From Taudactylus pleione (taxonomy: Eukaryota > Chordata > Amphibia > Anura > Myobatrachidae), in assembly GCA_031769625.1 (NCBI GenBank), contig JAUIMM010001424.1, positions 310,001 to 374,000 of the forward strand: a stretch of 64,000 bases of DNA, written 5' to 3'. This document shows, piece by piece, positions 22,701 through 34,800 of this stretch. The notes under the pieces are model-generated. The model saw only the letters and a list, made by a program, of their open reading frames with translations. It did no database searches and was not told the DNA's origin. A program made the position numbers and the translations under genes. Positions within the stretch are counted from its first letter, which is position 1, and each line of letters begins with the position of its first letter.

Positions 22701-23241
22701 GGGCCTGATTCAGACCCCCGGCTGTCCGCTCGCAAGTGGGTCGATGTTATGCACTGAGCATGCGCACGACGGAGGGAGCTCCGTCGTGCGCATGCGCCAG
22801 ACGCGACGAGCGAAGGAAAGTCCTTCGCTCGTTGTGTCCAATCAAAGGGGGCGTGCTGTCAATGTTGATTGACAGCACGCCCCCTTTGGTGGGCGTGCCG
22901 GGGGCGTGCCTCCCTGACGGGGGCGTTCCCACGGGAACGCCTCCCGTCAGAAGCCGGCCCACTGACATCACTAGTGATGTCAGTGGGAGTGATCTTGGCT
23001 CTGATAGAGCCAAAATCACTCCAGAGCTTGCGGTTGAAAACCTCAACCGCAGGCTCCGGCTCGCAATTTCGATGGTCGCGATGGTCTCGACCATCGCGGC
23101 CATCACAAAGCACGCTCGTATAGCCTGTGGGTGGTGACCCACAGCTATACGAGCGTCCAGGAGGACGCTCCATGAAAATGGAGCCCGGCCCTCATTCAGA
23201 GCGTGCGCTCTGCTCAGAGCGTACGGCTCTGAATGAGGGCC
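22701..23241 (+). mobile_element. Serial-hairpin MITE, family A (copy 1)
   Basis: A 541-bp element with GGGCCTGATTCAGA and TCTGAATGAGGGCC ends and a TAA duplication (22698-22700 and 23242-23244). From 22758 onward nearly every base lies in one of about eleven consecutive hairpins: 22758-22795 (16-bp stem), 22806-22832, 22843-22888 (perfect 20-bp stem), 22914-22950, 22960-22985 (perfect 26-bp palindrome), 22986-23022, 23030-23050, 23071-23104, 23113-23155, 23151-23184 (two small ones) and 23187-23241. No protein is encoded; apparent frames are shadows. Confidence 0.85.
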
Positions 23242-23600
23242 TAAGCCTCCAATAAGAGCCCGTCCTGGCGAGCAGTAAGAAGTTATCACATATGGGGGTA
23301 GATGTATTATAGCGACACTTAACGTGCCGCTATACCGCTTCCCGCTTCGCCTCTTTACCGAGGCGAAGCAGGAAGCACTACCGATGAGCTGTAAGAACAT
23401 CTCATCGGCCGTAGAGGGGGAGCGTTAACTACCCCCTCCGGCGTTACCCGTTAGAGACAGCAGCGCATCAGCATAGTGCTGATTCCCTGTGTCTCTGTCC
23501 CGGCCGGCTCCACTAAGCATGCGCGGGATCTTGCAAGTATCGCGAGATCCCCTTGCGCAGCCTGGAGCCGTCAGCAGCCGCAGCAGGGACAGCCCATGGT
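23242..23600. other. Non-coding sequence with a probable MITE fragment
   Basis: GGGGGTAGATGTATTATAG near 23292 resembles the ends of another MITE type; a related opposite-sense end (TGATACATCTCCCCCC) is at about 28726. The hairpin TACCGCTTCCCGCTTCGCCT / AGGCGAAGCAGGAAGC follows, and then GC-rich sequence with CGCGAGATCC. No partner end was found here. Confidence 0.4.
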
Positions 23601-23935
23601 CTGTTTCATGAAAGCCAGGTCAACAATGAAACCATCATAAATATCATTGTTATATTGTTGCATCTTGTGCCAGAATGTTATGTAGCGATGATGAAAGGAA
23701 CATTTAGTCACCTTCCTATGACTGCACGCTTCCTAGCTGTGTATAGATGGTTACATGTGATAGCTGGATGAGGCTGGTTATCGCCTAAAGCACATTTCAC
23801 AGTCTGGTTTCCTGGTTCTCAGTGCAGGACTGTTGTGAGACAAATGGAATAAGACCAACTTGTTCTTTACTCCACATTATTCCTGTGCTGGATGTGTCTG
23901 TGGGAGCACAGCTAGTAACAACCTGCGCTTTACAC

Positions 23936-24113
23936 CAGAGGTTCCCAAATGCGGTCCTCAAGGGTCCCCAACAGTTCAGGTTTTGGAGAAGGTTAAGCAC
24001 AGGTGTTAAATCAAATTAACTGAGGTACTAATTAACTCACCTGTGCTAAACCTTGGATATCTGTAAAACCTGAACTGTTGGGGAGCCTTGAGGACCACGT
24101 TTGGGAACTTCTG
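23936..24113 (+). mobile_element. hAT-type MITE (copy 1), palindromic
   Basis: A 178-bp element with inverted ends CAGAGGTTCCCAAA and TTTGGGAACTTCTG, flanked by CTTTACAC (23928-23935) and GTTTACAC (24114-24121), an 8-bp duplication with one mismatch. The core GTACTAATTAA and the GGTCCTCAAGG arms recur at 54755-54873. Confidence 0.75.
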
Positions 24114-24152
24114 GTTTACACACTGGTAAATCCCTTTCTTACGTTGTCTAAA

Positions 24153-24339
24153 CAAGGGATTCTCGATTCCAGTCCTCTTGTTCCACCAGCGGGGCATGTT
24201 TTGTGGATTTCTTTAATCATACACAGGTGAGTTAATCTATGTTGCTGGATCAGGGATTCTTCCACCTGCTGCATCAGACAGAAATCCTGAAAACATGACC
24301 TGTTGGGAAAACCTGAGGGCTGAGGTGGAGAACCACATG
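24153..24339 (+). mobile_element. Degenerate palindromic MITE, probably hAT-type
   Basis: Arms of about 45 bp, from GGGATTCTCGATTCCAGTCC to GCATGTTTT, are inverted at 24290-24339 with roughly 70% match. No target duplication was found, so the ends are approximate. Confidence 0.5.
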
Positions 24340-24399
24340 CCCAATTGGGTATTAGTCTCGTGTCCCCTGAGTGGGCATTTTAAGAAGTACTGTATAGCT

Positions 24400-25118
24400 C
24401 AGGATTGGGCAAGTTGTGGATCTTTATTTGTTATGGAACTAAGGAGCGCATTCAGACCCGGACGCTAAGCTGCGCTCTCACGCAGATAAAATGGGCCGGG
24501 TATGCAAATGCCGCGATCGCACTGTCTTGTGGAAGGACGCCCTTTATGCCTTAGAGAGCGACGGCAGAGCGAACGCACGACAGTATAAAGACACCCAACT
24601 TTCTCTCTTAGCATACGTCATCTCCAGGAAGTGTCTGATTAATTGGTAACATCGAGACTCGTCTGAGCTGCACGCAGCGCTTGAGGTAGACCCTACCCCA
24701 CCGCAAGCACTGCGATCACTGCAGGCTGAAATACAACCAAGTGACGTGTACAATGACGCCTCCATGCTAATTATGCACACCCATAAAACACAATTTAGAC
24801 GCCCAGACATGCCTGCGTCCGCACATCCACTCCCCCGTTGACAAGCACCTTCCCCTGTTACCACCCACAAACGGCACCATCTGTCACTCAAGGTAGCGTC
24901 CAGTCTGTGTACTACGAGCACACAATTCCCAGCCGCAGTGACTGGTTCGCGCATGCGTACTTTGATGCATACGCATGTGCACATGTGCGATAATCGCCCC
25001 CTAGCATGCGTTCGCAGCTTAGCGAACGGGTCTGAATCAGGCCCTAAATGCCTAGCATGTTCTGTAAGCTGGGATTTATAGTTCCACAGCATCTGGCTGC
25101 CCACAGGTTGCCCAAGCA
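24400..25118 (+). mobile_element. Older MITE interrupted by a younger MITE
   Basis: The two halves, 24400-24442 (CAGGATTGGGCAAGTTGTGG...) and 25045-25118 (...CCACAGGTTGCCCAAGC), are inverted ends of one element whose middle has been split by the family B MITE at 24443-25044. The right half carries ATAGTTCCACAGCATCTGG, a motif shared with widespread vertebrate hAT MITEs. Confidence 0.55.
24443..25044 (-). mobile_element. Harbinger-like MITE, family B, nested
   Basis: A 602-bp element, reverse orientation relative to 14447-15045 and 49055-49604. It has CATTCAGACCCGGACGCTAAG and CTTAGCGAACGGGTCTGAAT near the ends and a TAA duplication (24440-24442 and 25045-25047). The interior is homologous to the other family B copies. 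Confidence 0.8.
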
Positions 25119-25952
25119 GTATGAAATGAGCATTGTGTATGTAAGAGTGGTAGAACCAGGGCTCTCCATGCACAATAATCAGATTATTTGCTTCTGAGCA
25201 GTATTAATGTTCAGTCCCGGATCCCTTGCAGTTCTCCTGAGTGGTGCTATGGGTACTGTGACCCTGATGTGCTGCTGATGTTCTGTGTAATCACTTCCAG
25301 ACCTCGTGTGAGATGTCGGGTGTAGCAGCAGATCTGGGTTCCTCTGAGGACCACGTTTGTGGTTTGTGTCTCATTGTGCTATATTCCAAGTATATAAAAT
25401 CTTGTCCACAATCTTCATTAGTGCAGTGAACAGATCTTCAAGGAATTAATATAATAAATGCTCTGAAATCACGCGGAAACCAAACGTTTTATTTTACTTT
25501 CTTTTTTTTCTTGTTTTTTTCGACAACTGATAAATCTGCAACAGATTATCTGACATGAATCATATTTTTTGGAAGAAAACCATCACGCCATATCCTGAGA
25601 CACAGAACCGCCGCCTCTCCACCCATTAACCCCTTCCTGCCCCTCTGTCATTCCCCCGCCGGGGGTCGTTTTACTACGGGGTTAACAAGGAAGATTTTCT
25701 ATAGTTATAAACATTTTATTCTTTTATTTTTAAGTTAGATTATGTTTTACAACCATTTACAGCACATAACTATCATTGTTACAATATATGACTGAGGTCT
25801 TAGAACAAGCTTAAAGTACAACAGTTTTTACCTATACAGATGAATACCAGCTAACACACAAAACGGGGTTTATTCTGGGGTTATTTTGAGTGATGCGCAC
25901 GCAAAGAGGCAGTATTAGTGGGAACTTGTTTTACTACTTTATGACAACGTTA
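25119..25952. other. Non-coding sequence, nothing recognised
   Basis: No reading frame or repeat I can name. AT-rich, with a small GC-rich patch near 25605-25685. Confidence 0.5.
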
Positions 25953-26360
25953 AAGGTGCGTACACACACAACGATTTTTTTCACGATTTAACTATAACGA
26001 CTTCGTTATCGTTAAATCATTTGTAAACTCATTCATCTTTTTAAGCTGAACGATGAACGATAATCGTTCATGCGCGTTCACGTTTGTAGTTTGAAGTTCA
26101 TCGTCCATTCTGACTGTCCAACAAAGTTCAGAAAATTGTTCATGTTGTGCAGAATGAACGATAAACGATGAACGATTTCCATTCACTGTATGCATGATTA
26201 AAAAATATTCATCGTTCATCGTTTTTGAAAATCGTTCATTATTTTAGTAACCAACGATTTTTAGTGAATGATTTTCGTTCACTTTTTCAAGGGAAAATCT
26301 GAATGAAAATCGTTCACTAAAATCGTTGGTTACTAACATCGTTGTGTGTGCACGCACCTT
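25953..26360. mobile_element. Palindromic MITE with AAGGTGCGTACACAC ends
   Basis: Inverted ends AAGGTGCGTACACACACAAC and GTTGTGTGTGCACGCACCTT enclose many copies of the inverted motif ATCGTTCA/TGAACGAT. The left flank contains TTAA but the right reads TTGA, so a TTAA-type duplication is only possible, not shown. Confidence 0.65.
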
Positions 26361-26746
26361 TTGACTTCCCATCCCCGTAGGGCGGCACTTTGCCACTGCC
26401 CAGTTCACGCTTTGATACGCACTATTTTACTAAAAGACAGATCCAGACAAATTGCGTTCCAATTCAGAATAGGATGAGCATGCGCAAATAGGTGTAAAGT
26501 CGCCATTTGCATCTGTGAAGAGATCCATGTGACTCACAATGAGCCCTAATATAATGATTTTATGTGTGCACAGATATATTAGATGTATAGAGTAATATTT
26601 GTCCAATTTTTACACCTTAATTAGATAAAATTGAGCTTATACATATTATTTACTAATAACTTTCACAAACATATAAATGGTAAAGTTTCAGGAGTCAATG
26701 AAGATTATTGGAGATGTTACACGCTTTTCTCATTGTTGCCCTCCAG

Positions 26747-26940
26747 GAAACGTTATAGGTGTCTTGGATCCGTACCAGCAGGTTGTGGAACAGTTTCTCT
26801 CCTTCTGTAATTGTTGGTTTTAAATCTTTATTACTTTGTATTTTAAACTTTTACGTGAGCTGTGAGTGTATTGCATTGTAATTGTATTATGCATTTTTTA
26901 ATGTTGTAGTGACAATAATAAATAATTTAAAGTTGTGACC
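26747..26940 (+). other. Possible terminal exon of an unidentified gene
   Basis: A strong acceptor (pyrimidine-rich tract ending in CTCCAG at 26741-26746) is followed by a short open stretch, then AATAAA at 26917-26922. One frame reads NVIGVLDPYQQVVEQFL and stops 24 codons in. I do not recognise the peptide. It could be the 3' end of an upstream + strand gene, or chance. Confidence 0.2.
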
Positions 26941-26980
26941 ACCAACCACGTAACCCTCCTGGGATATTCTACCCGATTAC

Positions 26981-27303
26981 TAATGCTGGGCATACACTAT
27001 ACATTATCTGTCACATATCTGTCCTATCTGGCTGGTTGGAATGAAATCCTGGTAATGTATGGGAGCCAATGACAAGCGACCATATGGTTTAAACACTGAG
27101 AAATGGTCAAAAATGTTTGGTCAAATTGGTTAAATTAATTTGATTTAACCAATTTGTCTGGATGGCCATTTTTGTCTGTTTTCCAGTGTTTGTGAGAAAA
27201 TGGTTGATTGTCATTGGCTCCCATACATTACCAGGATTTCATTCCAACCAGCCAGATTGGACAGATATGTGACAGATAATTGTATAGTGTATGGCCAGCA
27301 TTA
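26981..27303. mobile_element. Long palindromic MITE
   Basis: About 100-bp arms beginning TAATGCTGGGCATACACT are inverted at the right end (AGTGTATGGCCAGCATTA), with only a few mismatches over most of the arm length. A TA duplication (Tc1/mariner type) is possible. An apparent signal-peptide-like frame starting at 27291 begins within the terminal repeat and is not supported. Confidence 0.75.
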
Positions 27304-27390
27304 CATGTATTCTCCTTCTATATTGGTTGCTATCTGCTTCTGACTTTTTCAACTCCCAGCTCCTAAGACAGAGATACTTGGGCACCAAAC

Positions 27391-27964
27391 AACCAGTCAC
27401 TGCGTGTGCGAACCAGTCACTGCGAGTGAGAACCAGTCACTGCGTGTGCGAACCAGTCACTGCGTGTGAGAACCAGTCACTGCGTGTGAGAGCCAGTCAC
27501 TGCGAGAGAGAACCAGTCACTGTGTGTGAAAACCAGTCACTGCGTGTGCGAACCAGTCACTGCGTGTGAGAACCAGTCACTGCGAGTGAGAACCAGTCAC
27601 TGCGAGTGAGAACCAGTCACTGCGAGTGAGAACCAGTCACTGCGTGTGAGAGCCAGTCACTGCGTGTGAGAACCAGTCACTGCGTGTGCGAACCAGTCAC
27701 TGCGTGTGAGAACCAGTCACTGCGTGTGAGAGCCAGTCACTGCGAGAGAGAACCAGTCACTGTGTGTGAAAACCAGTCACTGCGTGTGCGAACCAGTCAC
27801 TGCGTGTGAGAACCAGTCACTGCGAGTGAGAACCAGTCACTGCGAGTGAGAACCAGTCACTGCGAGTGAGAACCAGTCACTGCGTGTGAGAGCCAGTCAC
27901 TGCGTGTGAGAACCAGTCACTGCGTGTGCGAACCAGTCACTGCGAGTGAGAACCAGTCACTGCG
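27391..27964. repeat. 20-bp minisatellite, about 29 copies, derived from a MITE
   Basis: Units AACCAGTCACTGCGTGTGAG with small variants. A distinctive run (AGCCAGTCAC, TGCGAGAGAG, TGTGTGTGAA) appears at 27481 and again at 27721, giving a 240-bp (12-unit) higher-order duplication. The right end runs directly into family B MITE sequence; the same motif occurs singly inside the copy at 49055 (CGAACCAGTCATTGCG). Confidence 0.92.
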
Positions 27965-28457
27965 CTCGGGGATTGTGCGCTCGTAGCACAAAGACTGAGC
28001 ACTACTATGAGTGACAGATAGCGCCGTTTGTGGGTGGTAACAGGGGAAGGTGCTTGTGAACGGGGGAGTGGATGTGTGAACGCAGATGTGTCTGGGCGTA
28101 TAATCTAAGTTTTATAGGTGTGCATAATTAGCATGGAGGCGTCATTGTACACGTCATTTGTTTGTATTTCAGCCTGCAGTGATCGCAGTGCTTACGGTGG
28201 GGTAGAGTCTACCTCACGCGCTGCGTGCAGCTCCAATGGCTCTCGATGGTTCTGATTTATCACACACTTCCTGGAGATGACGTGGGCTAAGAAAGAAAAG
28301 TCTGCATCTTTATACCGGCGTGCGCTCACTCTGCGGTCGCTCTCTAAGACAGAGAGGGCGTCCTTACACCAGACAGTGCAATCGCGGAATTTGCATACCC
28401 AGCCCCTTTTGTATGCGAGTGATTGCGGCTTAGCGTCCAGGTCTGAATCAACCCCCA
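27965..28457 (+). mobile_element. Family B MITE with its left part replaced by the 20-bp array
   Basis: Homologous to 49170-49604 (GTGACAG...GCGCCGTTTGTGGGTGG, AACAGGGGAAGGTGCTTGTG, GTGTGCATAATTAGCATGGA). The right end GGTCTGAATCAACCCCC is an altered terminal repeat. The normal left end is missing; the minisatellite occupies that place. Confidence 0.75.
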
Positions 28458-28459
28458 TA

Positions 28460-28578
28460 GAGTGTAAGCTCCACTGGGGCAGGGACTGATGTGAATGGCC
28501 AAATATTCTCTATACAGAGCTGCGTAATATGTGTGCGCTATATACATAACTGGTAATAAATAAATAAATAAATAAATC
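28460..28578 (+). mobile_element. SINE-like 3' tail
   Basis: GTAAGCTCCACTGGGGCAGG, then AAATATTCTCTATACAGAGC and GCGCTATATACATAAC, ending in a TAAA microsatellite. This tail type is common to SINE families of fishes and amphibians. Parts recur at 46095-46165 and 15090-15120. No tRNA-like head is seen here. Confidence 0.5.
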
Positions 28579-28882
28579 AAAATAGCATCCAATGGGGACT
28601 GCAGTGCCGAGGGGTCATAGTGGATCTATGCGATATACACTGTGGACCACTTTAATGTGTACTGGGGTTGTGGCAAACTACCAAAAATGTTCGTGTTCAG
28701 ATGTTTGACCACATTTTTGTGATTGATACATCTCCCCCCCGTGGGAGTATAATGGCATGGGTCAGAACCGATGGGGGAGGGCAAATTCTGTGCTGCTACA
28801 ATAGATGGAGGCCTCTCTGTCCAATGCTATTGATTCCTGTTTATTGATTTCAGTAAGGAACCATTAACTATGCATGGAGCAG
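28579..28882. other. Non-coding sequence before the 47-bp array
   Basis: Nothing supported beyond a possible MITE end (GATACATCTCCCCCC near 28726). Confidence 0.45.
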
Positions 28883-31800
28883 ACTCACAGCACTGTACCC
28901 AGACAGCGAGAGGCCTGTCACAGTGCTCAGCTCACAGCACTGTACCCAGACAGCGAGAGGCCTGTCACAGTGCTCAGCTCACAGCACTGTACCCAGACAG
29001 CGAGAGGCCTGTCACAGTGCTCAGCTCTCAGCATTGTACCCAGACAGCGAGAGACCTGTCACAGTGCTCAGCTCACAGCACTGTACCCAGACAGCGAGAG
29101 GCCTGTCACAGTGCTCAGCTCACAGCACTGTACCCAGACAGCGAGAGGCCTGTCACAGTGCTCAGCTCACAGCAATGTACCCAGACAGCGAGAGACCTGT
29201 CACAGTGCTCAGCTCACAGCATTGTACCCAGACAGCGAGAGGCCTGTCACAGTGCTCAGCTCACAGCAATGTACCCAGACAGCGAGAGGCCTGTCACAGT
29301 GCTCAGCTCACAGCAATGTATACAGACAGCGAGAGACCTGTCACAGTGCTCAGCTCACAGCACTGTACCCAGACAGCGAGAGGCCTGTCACAGTGCTCAG
29401 CTCACAGCATTGTACCCAGACAGCGAGAGGCCTGTCACAGTGCTCAGCTCACAGCACTGTACCCAGACAGCGAGAGGCCTGTCACAGTGCTCAGCTCTCA
29501 GCATTGTACCCAGACAGCGAGAGACCTGTCACAGTGCTCAGCTCACAGCAATGTACCCAGACAGCGAGAGGCCTGTCACAGTGCTCAGCTCACAGCAATG
29601 TATACAGACAGCGAGAGACCTGTCACAGTGCTCAGCTCACAGCACTGTACCCAGACAGCGAGAGGCCTGTCACAGTGCTCAGCTCACAGCACTGTACCCA
29701 GACAGCGAGAGGCCTGTCACAGTGCTCAGCTCACAGCAATGTACCCAGACAGCGAGAGGCCTGTCACAGTGCTCAGCTCACAGCCCTGTACCCAGACAGC
29801 GAGAGGCCTGTCACAGTGCTCAGCTCACAGCACTGTACCCTGTGCGAGAGACCTGTCACAGTGCTCAGCTCACAGCACTGTACCCAGACAGCGAGAGGCC
29901 TGTCACAGTGCTCAGCTCTCAGCATTGTACCCAGACAGCGAGAGACCTGTCACAGTGCTCAGCTCACAGCACAGTACCCAGACAGCGAGAGGCCTGTCAC
30001 AGTGCTCAGCTCACAGCAATGTACCCAGACAGCGAGAGGCCTGTCACAGTGCTCAGCTCACAGCAATGTACCCAGACAGCGAGAGGCCTGTCACAGTGCT
30101 CAGCTCACAGCAATGTATACAGACAGCGAGAGGCCTGTCACAGTGCTCAGCTCACAGCACTGTACCCAGACAGCGAGAGGCCTGTCACAGTGCTCAGCTC
30201 ACAGCACTGTACCCAGACAGCGAGAGGCCTGTCACAGTGCTCAGCTCACAGCACTGTACCCTGTGCGAGAGACCTGTCACAGTGCTCAGCTCACAGCACT
30301 GTACCCAGACAGCGAGAGGCCTGTCACAGTGCTCAGCTCACAGCAATGTACCCAGACAGCGAGAGGCCTGTCACAGTGCTCAGCTCACAGCAATGTATAC
30401 AGACAGCGAGAGACCTGTCACAGTGCTCAGCTCACAGCACTGTACCCAGACAGCGAGAGGCCTGTCACAGTGCTCAGCTCACAGCAATGTACCCAGACAG
30501 CGAGAGGCCTGTCACAGTGCTCAGCTCACAGCCCTGTACCCAGACAGCGAGAGGCCTGTCACAGTGCTCAGCTCACAGCACTGTACCCTGTGCGAGAGGC
30601 CTGTCACAGTTCTCATCTCACAGCAATGTACCCAGACAGCGAGAGGCCTGTCACAGTGCTCAGCTCACAGCATTGTACCCAGACAGCGAGAGGCCTGTCA
30701 CAGTGCTCAGCTCTCAGCATTGTACCCAGACAGCGAGAGGCCTGTCACAGTGCTCAGCTCACAGCAATGTACCCAGACAGCGAGAGGGCTGTCACAGTGC
30801 TCAGCTCACAGCAATGTACCCAGACAGCGAGAGGCCTGTCACAGTGCTCAGCTCACAGCATTGTACCCAGACAGCGAGAGGCCTGTCACAGTGCTCAGCT
30901 CACAGCAATGTATACAGACAGCGAGAGACCTGTCACAGTGCTCAGCTCACAGCACTGTACCCAGACAGCGAGAGGCCTGTCACAGTGCTCAGCTCACAGC
31001 ATTGTACCCAGACAGCGAGAGGCCTGTCACAGTGCTCAGCTCTCAGCATTGTACCCAGACAGCGAGAGACCTGTCACAGTGCTCAGCTCACAGCAATGTA
31101 CCCAGACAGCGAGAGGCCTGTCACAGTGCTCAGCTCACAGCAATGTACCCAGACAGCGAGAGGCCTGTCACAGTGCTCAGCTCACAGCAATGTATACAGA
31201 CAGCGAGAGACCTGTCACAGTGCTCAGCTCACAGCACTGTACCCAGACAGCGAGAGGCCTGTCACAGTGCTCAGCTCACAGCACTGTACCCAGACAGCGA
31301 GAGGCCTGTCACAGTGCTCAGCTCACAGCAATGTACCCAGACAGCGAGAGGCCTGTCACAGTGCTCAGCTCACAGCACTGTACCCTGTGCGAGAGACCTG
31401 TCACAGTGCTCAGCTCACAGCACTGTACCCAGACAGCGAGAGGCCTGTCACAGTGCTCAGCTCACAGCATTGTACCCAGACAGCGAGAGGCCTGTCACAG
31501 TGCTCAGCTCACAGCACTGTACCCAGACAGCGAGAGGCCTGTCACAGTGCTCAGCTCTCAGCATTGTACCCAGACAGCGAGAGACCTGTCACAGTGCTCA
31601 GCTCACAGCAATGTACCCAGACAGCGAGAGGCCTGTCACAGTGCTCAGCTCACAGCAATGTATACAGACAGCGAGAGACCTGTCACAGTGCTCAGCTCAC
31701 AGCACTGTACCCAGACAGCGAGAGGCCTGTCACAGTGCTCAGCTCTCAGCATTGTACCCAGACAGCGAGAGACCTGTCACAGTGCTCAGCTCACAGCACA

Positions 31801-34800
31801 GTACCCAGACAGCGAGAGGCCTGTCACAGTGCTCAGCTCACAGCAATGTACCCAGACAGCGAGAGGCCTGTCACAGTGCTCATCTCACAGCACTGTACCC
31901 AGACAGCGAGAGGCCTGTCACAGTGCTCAGCTCACAGCAATGTACCCAGACAGCGAGAGGCCTGTCACAGTGCTCAGCTCACAGCAATGTATACAGACAG
32001 CGAGAGGCCTGTCACAGTGCTCAGCTCACAGCACTGTACCCAGACAGCGAGAGGCCTGTCACAGTGCTCAGCTCACAGCACTGTACCCAGACAGCGAGAG
32101 GCCTGTCACAGTGCTCAGCTCACAGCAATGTACCCAGACAGCGAGAGGCCTGTCACAGTGCTCAGCTCACAGCCCTGTACCCAGACAGCGAGAGGCCTGT
32201 CACAGTGCTCAGCTCACAGCACTGTACCCTGTGCGAGAGACCTGTCACAGTGCTCAGCTCACAGCACTGTACCCAGACAGCGAGAGGCCTGTCACAGTGC
32301 TCAGCTCACAGCAATGTACCCAGACAGCGAGAGGCCTGTCACAGTGCTCAGCTCACAGCAATGTATACAGACAGCGAGAGACCTGTCACAGTGCTCAGCT
32401 CACAGCACTGTACCCAGACAGCGAGAGGCCTGTCACAGTGCTCAGCTCACAGCAATGTACCCAGACAGCGAGAGGCCTGTCACAGTGCTCAGCTCACAGC
32501 CCTGTACCCAGACAGCGAGAGGCCTGTCACAGTGCTCAGCTCACAGCACTGTACCCTGTGCGAGAGGCCTGTCACAGTGCTCAGCTCACAGCAATGTACC
32601 CAGACAGCGAGAGGCCTGTCACAGTGCTCAGCTCTCAGCATTGTACCCAGACAGCGAGAGGCCTGTCACAGTGCTCAGCTCACAGCAATGTACCCAGACA
32701 GCGAGAGGGCTGTCACAGTGCTCAGCTCACAGCAATGTACCCAGACAGCGAGAGGCCTGTCACAGTGCTCAGCTCACAGCATTGTACCCAGACAGCGAGA
32801 GGCCTGTCACAGTGCTCAGCTCACAGCAATGTATACAGACAGCGAGAGACCTGTCACAGTGCTCAGCTCACAGCACTGTACCCAGACAGCGAGAGGCCTG
32901 TCACAGTGCTCAGCTCACAGCATTGTACCCAGACAGCGAGAGGCCTGTCACAGTGCTCAGCTCACAGCAATGTACCCAGACAGCGAGAGGGCTGTCACAG
33001 TGCTCAGCTCACAGCAATGTACCCAGACAGCGAGAGGCCTGTCACAGTGCTCAGCTCACAGCATTGTACCCAGACAGCGAGAGGCCTGTCACAGTGCTCA
33101 GCTCACAGCAATGTATACAGACAGCGAGAGACCTGTCACAGTGCTCAGCTCACAGCACTGTACCCAGACAGCGAGAGGCCTGTCACAGTGCTCAGCTCAC
33201 AGCACTGTACCCAGACAGCGAGAGGCCTGTCACAGTGCTCAGCTCACAGCAATGTACCCAGACAGCGAGAGGCCTGTCACAGTGCTCAGCTCACAGCACT
33301 GTACCCTGTGCGAGAAACCTGTCACAGTGCTCAGCTCACAGCACTGTACCCAGACAGCGAGAGGCCTGTCACAGTGCTCAGCTCACAGCATTGTACCCAG
33401 ACAGCGAGAGGCCTGTCACAGTGCTCAGCTCACAGCAATGTACCCAGACAGCGAGAGGCCTGTCACAGTGCTCAGCTCACAGCAATGTACCCAGACAGCG
33501 AGAGGCCTGTCACAGTGCTCAGCTCACAGCACTGTACCCAGACAGCGAGAGGCCTGTCACAGTGCTCAGCTCACAGCAATGTACCCAGACAGCGAGAGGC
33601 CTGTCACAGTGCTCAGCTCACAGCCCTGTACCCAGACAGCGAGAGGCCTGTCACAGTGCTCAGCTCACAGCAATGTACCCAGACAGCGAGAGGCCTGTCA
33701 CAGTGCTCAGCTCACAGCCCTGTACCCAGACAGCGAGAGGCCTGTCACAGTGCTCAGCTCACAGCACTGTACCCTGTGCGAGAGGCCTGTCACAGTTCTC
33801 ATCTCACAGCAATGTACCCAGACAGCGAGAGGCCTGTCACAGTGCTCAGCTCACAGCATTGTACCCAGACAGCGAGAGGCCTGTCACAGTGCTCAGCTCA
33901 CAGCAATGTACCCAGACAGCGAGAGGCCTGTCACAGTGCTCAGCTCACAGCAATGTACCCAGACAGCGAGAGGCCTGTCACAGTGCTCAGCTCACAGCAC
34001 TGTACCCAGACAGCGAGAGGCCTGTCACAGTGCTCAGCTCACAGCATTGTACCCAGACAGCGAGAGGCCTGTCACAGTGCTCAGCTCACAGCACTGTACC
34101 CAGACAGCGAGAGGCCTGTCACAGTGCTCAGCTCACAGCAATGTACCCAGACAGCGAGAGGCCTGTCACAGTGCTCAGCTCACAGCAATGTACCCAGACA
34201 GCGAGAGGCCTGTCACAGTGCTCAGCTCACAGCACTGTACCCAGACAGCGAGAGGCCTGTCACAGTGCTCAGCTCACAGCATTGTACCCAGACAGCGAGA
34301 GGCCTGTCACAGTGCTCAGCTCTCAGCATTGTACCCAGACAGCGAGAGGCCTGTCACAGTGCTCAGCTCACAGCCCTGTACCCAGACAGCGAGAGGCCTG
34401 TCACAGTGCTCAGCTCACAGCACTGTACCCAGACAGCGAGAGGCCTGTCACAGTGCTCAGCTCACAGCACTGTACCCAGACAGCGAGAGGCCTGTCACAG
34501 TGCTCAGCTCACAGCACTGTACCCAGACAGCGAGAGGCCTGTCACAGTGCTCAGCTCTCAGCAATGTACCCAGACAGCGAGAGGCCTGTCACAGTGCTCA
34601 GCTCACAGCATTGTACCCAGACAGCGAGAGGCCTGTCACAGTGCTCAGCTCTCAGCATTGTACCCAGACAGCGAGAGGCCTGTCACAGTGCTCAGCTCAC
34701 AGCAATGTACCCAGACAGCGAGAGGCCTGTCACAGTGCTCAGCTCACAGCACTGTACCCAGACAGCGAGAGGCCTGTCACAGTGCTCAGCTCACAGCACT

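Noticed and set aside
22747..23400. 217-aa antisense frame over the serial-hairpin MITE
   Set aside because: Overlapping frames exist on both strands because of the palindromes; no family resemblance.
27291..27569. Signal-peptide-like start MASITCILLLYWLLSAS as the missing FXYD1 first exon
   Set aside because: Its first codons are the terminal repeat of the palindromic MITE, and no splice donor of the right phase follows.
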